NCBI GenBank assembly: GCA_002007465.1 | Contig: LNAC01000743.1 | Span: 638,620-702,619 of the forward strand | DNA: 64,000 nucleotides | Direction of reading: 5' to 3' | DNA from: Ailurus styani | Taxonomy: Eukaryota; Chordata; Mammalia; Carnivora; Ailuridae | Shown: positions 35,126-47,100 of the stretch, one piece after another | Layout of the letters: the number at the start of each line of letters is the position of its first letter | Position numbering within the stretch: the first letter of the stretch is position 1 | The notes under the pieces: generated by a model | The model's input: the letters and a program-made list of their open reading frames with translations, nothing else | What the model was told of the DNA's origin: nothing | Databases searched by the model: none | Program-made: the position numbers and the translations under genes

Positions 35126-35716
35126 TTTAATTGCCTAATTTGTAAACATTTCTTAGATATTTTTGGGAGGAAATGAGAAACAAGTTGTGGGATAATAGAA
35201 TTTAATTATAGTGGAGACAGTTACACTAGCTGGATCTTCATCATTGGCCTTTCATTTATGCTCTCAGATATCTGAGAGAAAAGGAAAATAACAGCACTGG
35301 TAACCTAGAAAACAAATCAAAACAAGAAACACAAATGCTTTTCTGTTTTTTTGGAATTGCCAGTGTGTGACTATTTACAGTCTAGCCACAGGAATGGTAG
35401 CTAGCATCATTCAGGAGCACAAATAATTCCTTTGTTTTTCTCACCTTTGATAAGAGAGACCAGTTTACTAAAATATAAGTAGAAAGTATTTTTGAGGTCT
35501 TAATAAATTATGATTAAAAGATAGAATTATCATAAATAATTGGTTATTATTTCATACAATGACTTTCAAAGCAACATTGTCTCATTCCATACTCATTCCT
35601 AAAATAAAGATACACACAAATGAGTAGAATGTGGTATGTAGAAATAACATTTGATTTTTAAAGGAAGTATTTGTGATTTACATTTCTGGCATTATAGCCT
35701 TACTTCATGTTGTTTA
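35126..35716. other. unassigned stretch
   Basis: Nothing recognised. Confidence 0.5.
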
Positions 35717-35730
35717 AAAGGGCAATTACA

Positions 35731-35917
35731 GGGTGCCTGGTTGGCTCTGTCATTAAGCATCTGCCTTCAGCTAGGGTCATGTTCCTGGGGTCCTGGGATG
35801 AGTCCTGCATCAGGCTTCCTGCTCAGCAAGAACCCTGCTTCTCCCTCTCCCACTCTCCCTGCTTGTGTTTCCTCTCTCACTGTGTCTCTCTGTCAAATAA
35901 TAAATAAAATATTTTTA
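35731..35917 (+). mobile_element. Can-SINE, older type
   Basis: GGGTGCCTGGTTGGCTCTGT head. Duplication AAAGGGCAATTACA / AAAAGGCAGTTACA (35717-35730 and 35918-35931). The stretch 35932-36519 beyond it is unassigned. Confidence 0.93.
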
Positions 35918-36519
35918 AAAAGGCAGTTACAATTAATGAAATGGCAGAGAAGGAAAATCAGTTACTAATTTGGATATTTGTTCTAATGCTAGTTTTCAAC
36001 TTAAAAATAGCATACATGTTCAAAAATGTAAATCCACATTGCAGAGGAACACTTTTACGAGGGTTTTCAAAAATCTTTTGCTTGTGGTACTCATTTGAAG
36101 AATTCTTACATTAAAACTCAAATAAAGCAAACACTTTTTATTACAAGTGTGGGAGCATTTTATTTAACTCTTCTAAAAAGGGAGGAAAATTTTAAAGAAC
36201 TTAAATGGTGATCAGTGTCCATGCATGTGTATATGACTACAATAACTATTTTTAAATTTTGCATTACATTTGGACAATATAGAAAAAGCCCAAATGAACA
36301 TTCTCTGCCAAATTTTGTCCAGAATACCAATATATATTTAATTAATTTAATTTAGTGCAACAAATACCTGTTCCACAGCTCTTCAGAACTGATGGCCATT
36401 TTTATATCAAACAACATACACACAATTCACAAAACACTTTCTTAGAGTTTAAAAGAGGAGAGTCCCAATAATCATCAAGTTTTAGCATTTAATTTCCTTA
36501 CTGAGACATTATGACCTAA

Positions 36520-36960
36520 TTTTTAGTGTAGGTTCTAGAGTCAGAATTGCTGGGGTTGAATTCTGTTTTTTTCTCTTGCTAGTTGCATTAGATAGTGGGC
36601 AAGCTACCTCACTTTTCTTACCTCTGTTCTCCCTCTCTAAAATGGGGCTAAGAGGGCGCCTGGGTGGCTCAGTGGGTTAAAGCTGCTGCCTTCGGCTCAG
36701 GTCATGATCCCAGGGTCCTGGGATCGAGGCCCACATGGGGCTCTCTGCTCAGCAGGGAGCCTGCTTCCTCCTCTCTCCTCTCTCTCTGCCTGCCTCTCTG
36801 CCTACTTGTAATCTCTCTCTCTGTGTCAAATGAATAAATAAAATCTTTAAAAAAAAAAAAATAAAAAATAAAAAAAATAAAAAAAAAATAAAATGGGGCT
36901 AAGAATGGCACATAGAACTAAAATTCAATATTGTTTGCTACTTTTCATGTTACTAATAGT
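36520..36960 (+). mobile_element. MIR, interrupted by a Can-SINE
   Basis: GTAGGTTCTAGAGTCAGAAT, GGGGTTGAATTCTG, GGGCAAGCTACCTCACTTTT and AAAATGGGGCTAAGA follow MIR order. Confidence 0.7.
36654..36889 (+). mobile_element. Can-SINE, young type, long A-rich tail
   Basis: Duplication AAAATGGGGCTAAGA at 36639-36653 and 36890-36904. The tail has expanded to about 45 bases of A with T interruptions. Confidence 0.96.
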
Positions 36961-37336
36961 ACTATATCTTGATAGTTCTAAGGTCAAATAACCACTTATC
37001 CTGGTTGGCATTATCTGCCTACAGAATGTCTTCTGTTATTTCAAAGGGAAAAAAAATTAGCACAACACAAATAAAATTCCAAACCAAGTATTGTTTTAAT
37101 TTTTATACCATACACAGCCACTTTTCTTTCTTGAGAGCTTTTAAACTTCCTGACAGTCCATTTATATAATCTTCTTTATCTCAAACTTAAACTTATATCT
37201 CATGTTTATTTTTGATGCCATTTATTTTTATTCTATTATAAAGGTTAAGAGTATAAAATTTACATACAATTAACTACATATATCTAAAAATATAATAATT
37301 CCCAATGTGTTAAATAGTGACTTCTGTTCTTGATAT
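36961..37336. other. unassigned stretch
   Basis: Nothing recognised; AT-rich. Confidence 0.5.
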
Positions 37337-37557
37337 ATATATATATGTATATATATATATATTTAAGATTTTATTTATTTATTTGACAGAGAGAGAGAGA
37401 CACACAGTGAGAGAGGGACGACAAGCAGGGGGAGTGGGAGAGGGAGAAGCAGGCTTCCTGCCATGCAGGGAGCTGGATGTGGGGCTCGATCCCAGGGCAC
37501 CAGAATTATAACCTGAGCCGAAGGCAGATGCTTAACGACTGAGCCACCCAGGCGCCC
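37337..37557 (-). mobile_element. Can-SINE, older type, tail fused to (TA)n
   Basis: Reverse element with GGGACGACAAGCAGGGGG. Left end runs into ATATATGTATATATATAT. Duplication CTGTTCTTGATAT at 37324-37336 and 37558-37570. Confidence 0.93.
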
Positions 37558-37979
37558 CTGTTCTTGATATTAATATTTTTTTTACTTTTAATGTGTTGGT
37601 TAAACTTAGAGTACTATGCATTGTGACTTAATTGTAAATACCCACCAAACGCCTTAGATTTTTCTTTATTTTCCCTTTTGCTCTGAGTAGTGGTCTCAAG
37701 CCTACCTAACAGCTGTGAAAGTACTGTCCTTATTGGAGGTGGAAGGGTTTTTAGAGATCCTTTAGTCCAATATCCTTATATAGACTGGGAAACTGAGGCC
37801 ATCCCTATTGGATGGACATTCTGTGTGTTTTCAGGTATTCGTCACTACAACCAAAACTTTTACAAACATTATTATGTATTCAAAGTCATTTTCACCAATG
37901 TTAATGATTTTGGTTTAGGGACAGATTAAAGAGTAAAGAAGGGTCCTCTCATAATGGATAATTGTCCTAAGCATTATGT

Positions 37980-38270
37980 AGTAAGTGCTCATAGTTGTCA
38001 CTGAATAATAACTAGCTTTATAATTTTCAATGTATCAGACACTGAACCAAGTACTTTACTCATTCATTTTAATAAGCCCATTGAGGGTTTCATTATTATC
38101 CTCATACTATCCTCATATAATATTATCTTCATATCATTCTTAATGTCCTCAATGAGAAAACTAAGATTTTAAGTGAATAACTTGCCCAAGGTCATATGGT
38201 TTATAATCAGAAGAGCCCAGATGTAAAACCAGATGGTTTGATTCCAGGTGTTAAACTCCTACTCCACCAT
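37980..38270 (-). mobile_element. MIR, reverse orientation
   Basis: TAATAACTAGCTTTATAATT, CAAGTACTTTACTCATTC and ACTTGCCCAAGGTCATATGG. A further MIR-like scrap (GGGAAACTGAGGCC) is at about 37788. The stretch 37571-37979 is otherwise unassigned. Confidence 0.65.
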
Positions 38271-38844
38271 CTTTAGTGAACAAAAAAGAATGAACTCTTG
38301 AACAGAGGTGCTTGATCTGGATTTATTTAAGTGGCAACTACAGCCACTCTTCTATTCCTCTGGTCATAGTTATGTTTTTATGATGTGAGGACCTTTAAGG
38401 GCACTAGTCTTCAAGTTCCTCTGATTTATACATGAATGTTGTCTTGAACTGACAAAGTATACTAGAACAAGCTAATTTAACGAACAAGATGGTTTTCATT
38501 AATTCTAACATGATTACCAGCTTTATTTGGTTAATAACCAAACACTGGGAGGTTAGAGCTTAAAATAAATGCCAATGTATCCAATCCATTATTAAATGAA
38601 AAACACCCTAGGGATTTTACCATTGAGGAGCCTGAAGGTATGACCTAACACTACTCTTTGAAGGCAGGAAACTCTCTCGAAATCTATACATTTTAACTAT
38701 AAGCTTATTTTCAATATTTGATGTGTATTCTATAATTTATTGACATTAGTTTTTATGTAAGACAAAATTTCCTGTTCTTTAGTAAAACTGACACCCAGGA
38801 AGATGTGTTATTATGATCCAATCCATTTTCCTGTTTCAGGCAAC

Positions 38845-39062
38845 ACCACAGGCTCTAGGGCCTGACTGCCTGGGTTTAAATTCTCTCACTTACTTACTAT
38901 GTGACTCTGGACAAGTCACACATCTCTAATTCTCAGTTTCTTTATCTATAAAGAGAGGATAATGATAGGAACTGACCCATTGGTTATTATATAGAAATTA
39001 AAGGTTATCTATATAAATTGTTTAGCAGATGTATAAAGGCTCAGTGTTATTTATTATTATTA
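38845..39062 (+). mobile_element. MIR, sense
   Basis: GGGCCTGACTGCCTGGGTTT, CTTACTATGTGACTCTGGAC and TCTCAGTTTCTTTATCTATA. The stretch 38271-38844 is unassigned. Confidence 0.8.
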
Positions 39063-39936
39063 TACACTTCACAGAGCCACAGAAGGATTTCTATCCCAGT
39101 TAAATAAGTCTGATCCACAGGCAAGGCTAATGAATGTAATCAGCTTAAACTGTTGTGTTTTATATGTACACCATTCCCTTCAACTTAGAAAATAAGTTGA
39201 ATTTGCCTTGTGACCCATAGTTACATTTTATTGTTAAAGCGAGAACTAATATCCTTGGTTTAGTTATTTTCCATTGTGGCAGGATTTTCAATTAAAGTAT
39301 ATGATAAGCATGTAGTAAAGCCTAATGTTTCACTTTCAAGATGATGATAACTAACACTTTACTGTTCTTTAACTCAGCGATGAAAGAGAAACAAGGAAAT
39401 TGCATTATGACTGACTTCAAGAGAATAAAAAAGGGTATCTAATTACATCATTGCTGCTTTTAGTTACCATAAAAAAATCTGATTAATACAGAGAAAGGAA
39501 CAAGAAATGGAGTCATAAATTCTCCAGATTCATTACTTTGTTTTAGTGACTCTTTGAAAACAGATGCAACCAATAATTCAAAATCATAATATTGAAAAGA
39601 TTTGTCTGTTTCCTTTTATAACCAGTGTTTATCTAAGAAACTAAGCATTCTCTGTTTAGAGGTAGCCAAATGCTCTAATTAACACAGTTTCCTTATCTGA
39701 TATCATTAAAATGTGTCTAACCTTCTCTGGAAGAAAGTTTAATAATGACATAAAGACAGAATTAAGTAAATTGTTAAACTACATGCTGAGTCTACTTGTA
39801 GCAACCTCCAAGTTGTTCCCAGCTTCTGATATAGACTATACATAGTTCTTTGAAAAATCTTCCTGAAAGCACTTATCATATTCCTTCTATAATCCAAATT
39901 TTAGTAATACTCCAATATTTGGAATGTGTATATAAT
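39063..39936. other. unassigned stretch
   Basis: Nothing recognised. Confidence 0.5.
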
Positions 39937-40018
39937 TATAAGCTGTATCTTTTTTATTGTGTTATGTTAGTCACCATTTAATACATCATTAGTTTTTTAT
40001 GTATAAGCTGTATCTTTT
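39937..40018 (-). mobile_element. 48-bp L1 micro-insertion with target-site duplication
   Basis: TATAAGCTGTATCTTTT occurs at 39937-39953 and 40002-40018. The 48 bases between are the reverse complement of the carnivore L1 3' terminus (GTTATGTTAGTCACCATTTA, ACATCATTAG). Confidence 0.85.
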
Positions 40019-40160
40019 ACCTTCTGATGACGTTGGACAAAAATACTCAACTCCCTTTGCCTGAGATTCCTTATCTGTAAAATAAGGGTAATAGTACCTA
40101 CTTCCTAGAGTCATGGTGAGCTTTAAATAACATAATACCACTTAGACCATCGTGAGTCTC
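40019..40160 (+). mobile_element. MIR 3' half
   Basis: GGACAAAAATACTCAACTCC, TCCTTATCTGTAAAATAAGG and GTAATAGTACCTACTTCC. The stretch 40161-40799 is unassigned. Confidence 0.7.
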
Positions 40161-40799
40161 AGAAAATTCTAACTTTCTTACTAAACTTATGTTAGCCAAG
40201 AACACTTATGCAATGGAATATAGTTCTTTAACTCTTCATTTCCTTTAGGACTATTTACTCAGACTACCTTACATTTTGTATGTTTTTTGAACTAATAAAC
40301 TGGCTTCCTGATAGTAGAACTGTTCCCACTTGCTGCTGAAGTAGAAATAATTTTTAACCTTTAATTACACCCTACTTTTATATAATAATTGTCCCCTAAA
40401 TGTGCCTAATATAATGGTATAACTGCTATATAGCAAATCACATCAGTTTGACTAAATTTTCAGGATTTAAAGAATTAGTGTTTTTGCAATCAACTTCTAA
40501 ATAGGAGTACGTCACGTACTTTAGTAATAGCTAGGAGACCATGCAGAGTCTTCAGAAGAAAAATTCTAGAAGATAATGAAGATCTATATTTAATATTAAA
40601 TTGTTTGTTTAACCCCTTCTTTAATTAGCTTATTATTTCATAAGACAAGATTTCTAGAAAATAATTATCTGAAAATTGTTTTACAAATAATAGGCATTTA
40701 AAGGTAAATGTATATCACAATATCAGGGCCTTGTCTTTCAATAAATTGCATAGTGAATATCATAAAAATTGCTACTCAAAAATTTCAGTTAAGTAAGAT

Positions 40800-41015
40800 G
40801 AATAAGCTCTAAGGATTCATTGTACCTTGTACCTGTAGTCAACAATAATGTATTGTACACTTAAAGTTTAAGAGGCTAGATCTCATGTTAAGTTTTTACC
40901 ATAGTAAAATAGAGTGTATATGCAACTGATGAATTATTGAACACTACATCTGAAACTAATGATGTACTATGTGTTGGCTAATTGAATTTAAATAAAAAAA
41001 TTAAAAAATAAAAAG
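40800..41015 (+). mobile_element. L1 3' end, sense
   Basis: GTAGTCAACAATAATGTATT, 'agatctcatgttaagttt' and CATCTGAAACTAATGATGTA with an A-rich tail. Possible imperfect flanking repeat GCTACTCAAA / GCTACTCAGA. Confidence 0.85.
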
Positions 41016-41120
41016 GCTACTCAGAGAACCAGATTAAATTTTGTTTTTGTTATCAGCCTTGTTATCTGAATTGAGCATCATCTGCATGTCATGTTGAATT
41101 TTCCTTTCTTTTAGTATTTT

Positions 41121-41310
41121 TTTAAAGATTTTATTTATTTATTTGACAGAGAGAGAGAGATTACAAGTAGGCAGAGAGGCAGGCAGAGAGAGAGGAGGAA
41201 GCAGGCTCCACTGAGCAGGGAGCCCGATGCGGGCCTCGATCCCAGGACCCTGAGATCATGACCTGAGCTGAAGGCAGAGGCTTTAGCCCACTGAGCCACC
41301 CAGGTACCCC
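41121..41310 (-). mobile_element. Can-SINE, young type
   Basis: Reverse element. Flanks TCTTTTAGTAT and TCTTATAGTAT. Confidence 0.95.
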
Positions 41311-41876
41311 TCTTATAGTATATTAAAAAAACAAATTCCTTAATTTCTTTATTATTTCAAAGATACTTTTCCTTGGGAAATAAAGTTTTTTATTTACTTT
41401 GTTTTATTTTGGGTTTCTTTTTGTTTGGTTTTTTGTTTTATTTTTATTTTTTTATCTTACTTACACAAAGGGCAGTTATTGAGACATTTAAGTGGTTGGG
41501 AAAATGCCAGAAACCAGAGCTTGAGAACATATCTGCCAAAAGGTCTGGTTCTCAGTATGTACAAATGAGGTCCACAGTAGAGTGACAAATAAAACAGGCA
41601 AACTGCAAAACAATAGCTTCAGTATGATCTCATTCATATAAAAAAGCACATATAAAAAGATATATATACATATGGGGTGTACATGTGTCTATGATTTCAT
41701 GTTCATAGAAAAATGTCTGAAAATATATGCAACAAATTAATGCAATTAGGTGGAAGGGAAATTTTTAAATTTTATTTTCTATTCTTAATCACTTTTTGAA
41801 TTTTTAAACAATGAGAATATATTATTTTTATAACTAAAATTTGTAAAGAAAAATTTAAGGCGACAAGGCTTAACAC
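41311..41876. other. unassigned, T-rich at left
   Basis: Includes a T-rich low-complexity run (41395-41455). The open frame over it is a composition artefact. Confidence 0.5.
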
Positions 41877-42062
41877 ATATTTTTTAAAGATTTTATTTAC
41901 TTATTTGACAGAGAGAGACACAGCAAGAGAGGGAACATAAGCAGGGGGAGTGGGAGAGAGAGAAGCAGGCTTCCTACTGAGGAGGGGCTCAATCCCAGTA
42001 CCTCAAGATCATGACTTAAGCCGAAGGCAGATGCTTAACCAACTGAGCCACCCAGGTGCCCC
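41877..42062 (-). mobile_element. Can-SINE, older type
   Basis: Reverse element ending GAGCCACCCAGGTGCCCC, with a shortened body. Abuts the L1 complex. Confidence 0.92.
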
Positions 42063-43534
42063 TGTGCAAAAACTTTTTTTTATTTTGATATATTCCCAAT
42101 AGTTTATTTTTGCTTTTGTTTCCCTTGCCTGAGGAGACATATCCATAAATATGTTGCTAAGGCTGACATCCAAGAGATTACTGTCAATATTTTGTCTTCA
42201 GAGTTTTACGGTTTCACGTCCCACATTTAGGTCTTTAATCCCTTTTGAGTTTATTTTTGTATATGGTATAAGAAAGTGATCTGGTTTTATTCTGTCCAGT
42301 TTTCCCAATACAATTTATTGGAGAGATTGTCTTTTCCTCATTATGTATTCTTCCTTCGTCATACATTAATTGGCCATTTAAATGTGTGTTTATTTATGGG
42401 CTCTCCTTCCTGTTCCATTGATCTATGTGTCTAGTTTTATACTGATGCCATATTGTTTTGATTATTACAGCTTTGTGGTTTATCTTGAAGTCTGAAATTG
42501 TGATACCTCCAACTTTGTTTTTCTTTCTCAAGATTGCTTCGGTAATTTAGGGTCTTTTGTGTTTTCATACAAATTTTAGTATTATTTGTTCTGGTTTTGT
42601 GAAAGATGTTTTGGTATTTCAGTAGGGATTGCATTGAGACTGTAGATTTCTTTTGGTTGTAGGGACATTTTAACAATATTAATGCTTCCAAACCATGAGC
42701 GTGGAGTATCTTTCCATTTGTTTATATTGTTTTTGATTTCTTTCATCTGTACTTTATATTTTTTCAAAGTACAGGTCTTTTACCTCCTTGATTAAGTTTA
42801 TTCCTAGGGATTTTGTTTTTGGTGCAATTGATAATGGAGTTGTTTCCTTAATTTCTCTTTCTGCTACTCCATTATTATGGTGTAAAACCCTACTGATTTC
42901 TGGGTATTAACTTTGTATCCTACAATTTTACTAAATTCATTTATTACTTCTAGCAGTTTTTTTCTTAAGTCTGTAGGATGTTCTATGTATAGTATCATGT
43001 CATCCACAAACAGTAACATTTTAATATCTTCTTTCCCTGATATGAATGCCTCTTATTTCTTTTTCTTGTATGATTGCTGTGACTAAGATTTCCAGAATTA
43101 GGGTGAATAAAGTGGCAAAAGTGGACATCCTTGTCTAGTTCCTGATCTTTAAAGAAAAGCTCTCAGTTTCACCATTGATATTAGCTGTGAGTTTTTTTTT
43201 ATATACAGCTTTATTATGTTGCAGTATATTCCCTCTGAACACACGTTGGTGAGTTTTTATCATGAATGGGTGTGGTATTTTGTCAAATGCTCTTCTGCAT
43301 CTATTTAGCTGACCATATGATTTTATCTTTTGTTTTGTTGATGTGGTATGTCATGTTGTTTGATTGGTGAATATTGAACCATCCTTGCATACCCAGAATA
43401 AATCTTGCTTGATCATGGTGAATAATCCTTTTAATGTATTGTTGGATTTGATTTGCCAATATTTTTTGAGGATTTTGGCATGTATCTTTATCAGGAATAT
43501 TGGCCCTAATTTTCTTTTTTTTAATTGTTTGTTT

Positions 43535-43536
<2 letters not shown>

Positions 43537-43582
<46 letters not shown>

Positions 43583-43583
43583 T
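43537..43583. repeat. (TTTA)n microsatellite
   Basis: About eleven TTTA units inside L1 fragment A, beside a short L1-terminus-like piece (TATTATGTTATGATAGTCGC). May be the tail of a tiny secondary insertion. Confidence 0.85.
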
Positions 43584-43755
43584 ATTATGTTATGATAGTC
43601 GCCATACAGTACATCTGTGGATTATGCCTGGTTTTGATATCAGGGTAATATTGGCCTCATAGAATGTATTTGGAAGCTTTCCTTCCTCCCTCTTCTACTT
43701 TTTTGGAATAGTTTAAGGAGGATAGATATTCACTCTTTTTTAAATGTTTGGTAGA

Positions 43756-43951
43756 GGGCGCCTGGGTGGCTCAGTGGGTTAAAGCCTCTGCTTTCGGCTC
43801 AGGTCATGATCTCAGGGTCCTGGGATTGAGGCCTGCATCAGGCTCCCTGCTCAGCGGGGAGCCTGCTTCCCCCTCTCTCTCTCTGCCTGCCTCTCTGCCT
43901 CCTTGTGATCTCTCTCCCTCTGTGAAATAAATAAATAAAATCTTTAAAAAA
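43756..43951 (+). mobile_element. Can-SINE, young type
   Basis: Duplication AAATGTTTGGTAGA at 43742-43755 and 43952-43965. Inserted in L1 fragment A. Confidence 0.96.
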
Positions 43952-45379
43952 AAATGTTTGGTAGAATTTCCCTGTGAAGCCATCTGGCCCTGGACTTTTG
44001 TTTGTTGGAAGATTTTTTTCTTAGAACTGCTTTTGCTGCATCCCAGAGTTTTTGGAACATTATGTTTTCATTTGCCTCCATGTATTTTTTTTTTTTCTTC
44101 TTTGTTTGTTGACCCATTTGGTTGTTCAGTATCATGTTTTTTTTCCATTTTTTTTTCTTGTGATTGATTTTTTAGCTTCATACCACTGTGGTTAGAAAAG
44201 ATGCATGGTATGATATCAATACTCCTAATTTTATTGACGCCTGTCTTATGGCTAACGTGTTATCTATTCTGGAAAATGTTCCCTGTGCATTTGAAAAGAA
44301 TGTGTAGTTTTTTGTATTGGGATGGAATGTTGTGTATATATTTGTTATGTACACCTGGTCTAATGTTTCATTCAAAGCTACTGCTTACTTTTTGATTTTC
44401 TGCTTGGATAATTTATCCATTGATGTAAATAGGGTGTTAAAGTCCACTACGATTATTGTATTACCATCAATTTCTCTTTGTTAATATTTGTTTTATGTAT
44501 GTTGGTGCTCCAATTTTGGTTTCATAGATATTTACAATTGTTCTATCCTCTTTTTGTATTGATCCCTTTATTTATATATTGTCCTTTCTCTTTTAGTGTT
44601 ATTTTAAGTCTGTTTTATGTGATCTAAGTATTGCTACTCCAGCTTTATTTTTTATTTTTTTCTTTGGTTTCCATTTGCATGATAAATATCTTTCCATCCT
44701 TTCATTTTCAGTCTGTCTGTGTCTTTGGGTCTGAGGTGAGTCTTTTATAGGCTGCACATAGATGGGTTTTGCTCTTTTATTCACTCTGTCTTCCTATGTC
44801 TTTTGATTGGAGCATTTGAGGTATTTACATTTAAAGTAATTATTAATTTGTTATTTGTTTTCTTGTTGTTTTGTAGTTCTTCTGTATTTATTTTCTTCTC
44901 TTGCTCTCTTTGTGATTCATGTGTTTCTGTAGTGTTATGTTTGGCTTTTTTCTCTTTATTTTTTTGTGCATCTACTATAGGTTTTGGGTTTGGTGTTTCC
45001 ATGAGGTTCGTAATAACTTCCTAAGTATATAACTGTCTGTATTAATTTGATGGTCATTTAACTTCAAAAACATTACATGCCCTCCTTAATGCCTATCACC
45101 CATTTATCCCATTCCCCACCTCCCTCCCTTCCAGCAATCCTCAGTTTCTTTCCTATGTTTAAAAGTCTCTTTTGGTTTGTCTCCCTCTCTGATTTTGTCT
45201 GTTTTATTTTTGCCTCTCTTCCTCTATGCTCCTCTGTTTTGTTTCTTAAATTCCACATATGAGTGAAATCATGTAATTGTCTTTCTCTGATTGACTTTTT
45301 CACTTAGCATAATACACTCTAGTTCCATTCACATTGTTGAAAATGGCAAGATTTCATTTTTTATGGCTGAGTAATATTC

Positions 45380-45383
<4 letters not shown>

Positions 45384-45427
<44 letters not shown>
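45384..45427. repeat. (TG)n microsatellite
   Basis: About 21 uninterrupted TG units inside L1 fragment B. Confidence 0.9.
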
Positions 45428-45430
<3 letters not shown>

Positions 45431-46033
45431 AACTCTTCTTTATCCATCCACCTATTAATAGACATCTGGGCTCTTTCCATTGTTTGGCTATTACGGACAT
45501 TGCTGCTATAAACATTGGGATGTGGGTGCCCTTTTGGATCACTACATTTGGATCTTTGGGGTAAATACCTAGTAAGGCAGGGTAGCTCTATTTTTAACTT
45601 TTTGAAGAACCTCTATATGATTTTCCAGAGTGGCTCTACCAGCTTGCACCCCACCAGAAGTGTATGAGTGTTCTCCTTTCTCTACATCCTCCCCAACATG
45701 TTGTTTCCTGACTTGTTAATTTTAGCCATTCTGACTGTTGTGAGGTGGTATCAAATTGTGGTTTTGATTTGTATTTCCCTGATGCTGTGTGATCTTGAGA
45801 ATTTTTTCATGTGTCTGTTGGTCATTTGCATGTCTTTTTTGAGAAATGTCTGTTCATGTCTTCTGCCCATTCCTTGACTGGATTATTTGTTTTTTGAGTA
45901 TTGAGTTTGATAAGTTCTTTATAAATTTTGGATACTAGCCCTTTATCTGATAAGACATTTGCAAATATCTTCTCCCATTCTGTCAGTTATCTTTTGGTTC
46001 TGTCAACTGTTTCCTTTGTCTACAAAAACTTTT

Positions 46034-46240
46034 TTTTTTTTTTTAAAGATTTTATTTTTTTTTATTTGATACAGAGAGAAAGATCACAAGTAGGCAGAGA
46101 GGCAAGCAGAGAGAGAGGAGAGAGGAGGAAGCAGGCTCCCTGCCGAGCAGAGAGTCCGATGCGGGCCTCGATCCCAGGACCCTGGGATCATGACCTGAGC
46201 CGAAGGCAGCGGCTTTAACCCACTGAGCCACCCAGGCGCC
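46034..46240 (-). mobile_element. Can-SINE, young type
   Basis: Reverse element. Duplication CTACAAAAACTTTT at 46020-46033 and 46241-46254. Confidence 0.96.
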
Positions 46241-47100
46241 CTACAAAAACTTTTGATCTTGAAATCCCAATGGTTCATTTTTTCCTTTGTTTCCCTTCCC
46301 TTTGGAGACATGTCTAGCCAGAAGTTTCTGCAGCTGAGGTCAAAGAGGTTGTTGCCTGTGTTCTCTTTAAGGATTTTGATGGATTCCTTCCTCACATTTA
46401 AGTCTTTCATTCATTTTGAGTTTATTCTTGTGGATGGTATAAGAAAGTGATCCAGTCTCATTCTTCTGCATGTGGCTATCCAATTTTCCCAGCACCATTT
46501 ATTGAAGAGACTGTCTTTTTTCCATTGGACATTCTTTCCTGTTTGTTGAAGATTAGTTGACCATAGAGTTGAGAGTCCATTTCTGGGGTCTCTATTCTGT
46601 TCCACTGATCTATGTGTCTGTTTTTGGTGTCAGGACTATACTATCTTGATGATTACAGTGTTGTAATATAGCTTCAAGTCTAGAATTGTGATACCACTAG
46701 CTTTAGTTTTATTTTTCAACTTTCCTTTGGCTATTTGGGCTTTTTTTGTTCCATACAAATTTTAGGATTATTTCTTCCAGCTCCATAAAAAATATTGATT
46801 TTATTTTGATAGGGATTGCTTTGAATGTGTAGATTGCTTTGGGTAACATAGACATTTTAACAATATTTGTTCTTCCAATCCAATGAGCATGGAACATTTT
46901 TCCATTTCTTTGTGTCTTTCTCAATTTATTTCTTGAGTGTTCTGTAGTTTTCAGAATACAGATCTTTTACCACTTTGGTTAACTTTATTCTTAGGTATAT
47001 TATGGTTTTCAATGTAATTATAAATGGGATTGATTCCTTGATTTTTCTTTCTGGTGCTTCACTATTGGTATATATAAATATAATAGATTTCCGTAAATTA

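Larger units (their letters stand above)
42063..45075 (-). mobile_element. L1 fragment A, antisense, most of ORF2
   Basis: On the minus strand this runs from the 5' end of ORF2 to its later part. Near 44810-44850 the translation ITLNVNTSNAPIKRHR is the conserved start of the ORF2 endonuclease. Many stops and frameshifts, so it is inactive. It carries a (TTTA)n run and a young SINE. Confidence 0.9.
45076..47100 (-). mobile_element. L1 fragment B, antisense, 3'UTR and ORF2 C-terminal half
   Basis: Starts GCCCTCCTTAATGCCTATCA (3'UTR), then CACTTAGCATAATACACTCT and a (TG)n run, then ORF2 C-terminal DNA to about 47080. It interrupts the order of A and C. No poly-T is visible at its left edge. Confidence 0.85.

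Noticed and set aside
36842..36890. A-rich AT repeat as an origin or matrix attachment site
   Set aside because: It is the expanded tail of the SINE at 36654-36889, bounded by its target-site duplication.
43537..43583. CRISPR-like direct repeats
   Set aside because: Simple TTTA microsatellite with no spacers. Other tandem repeats here are likewise microsatellites.
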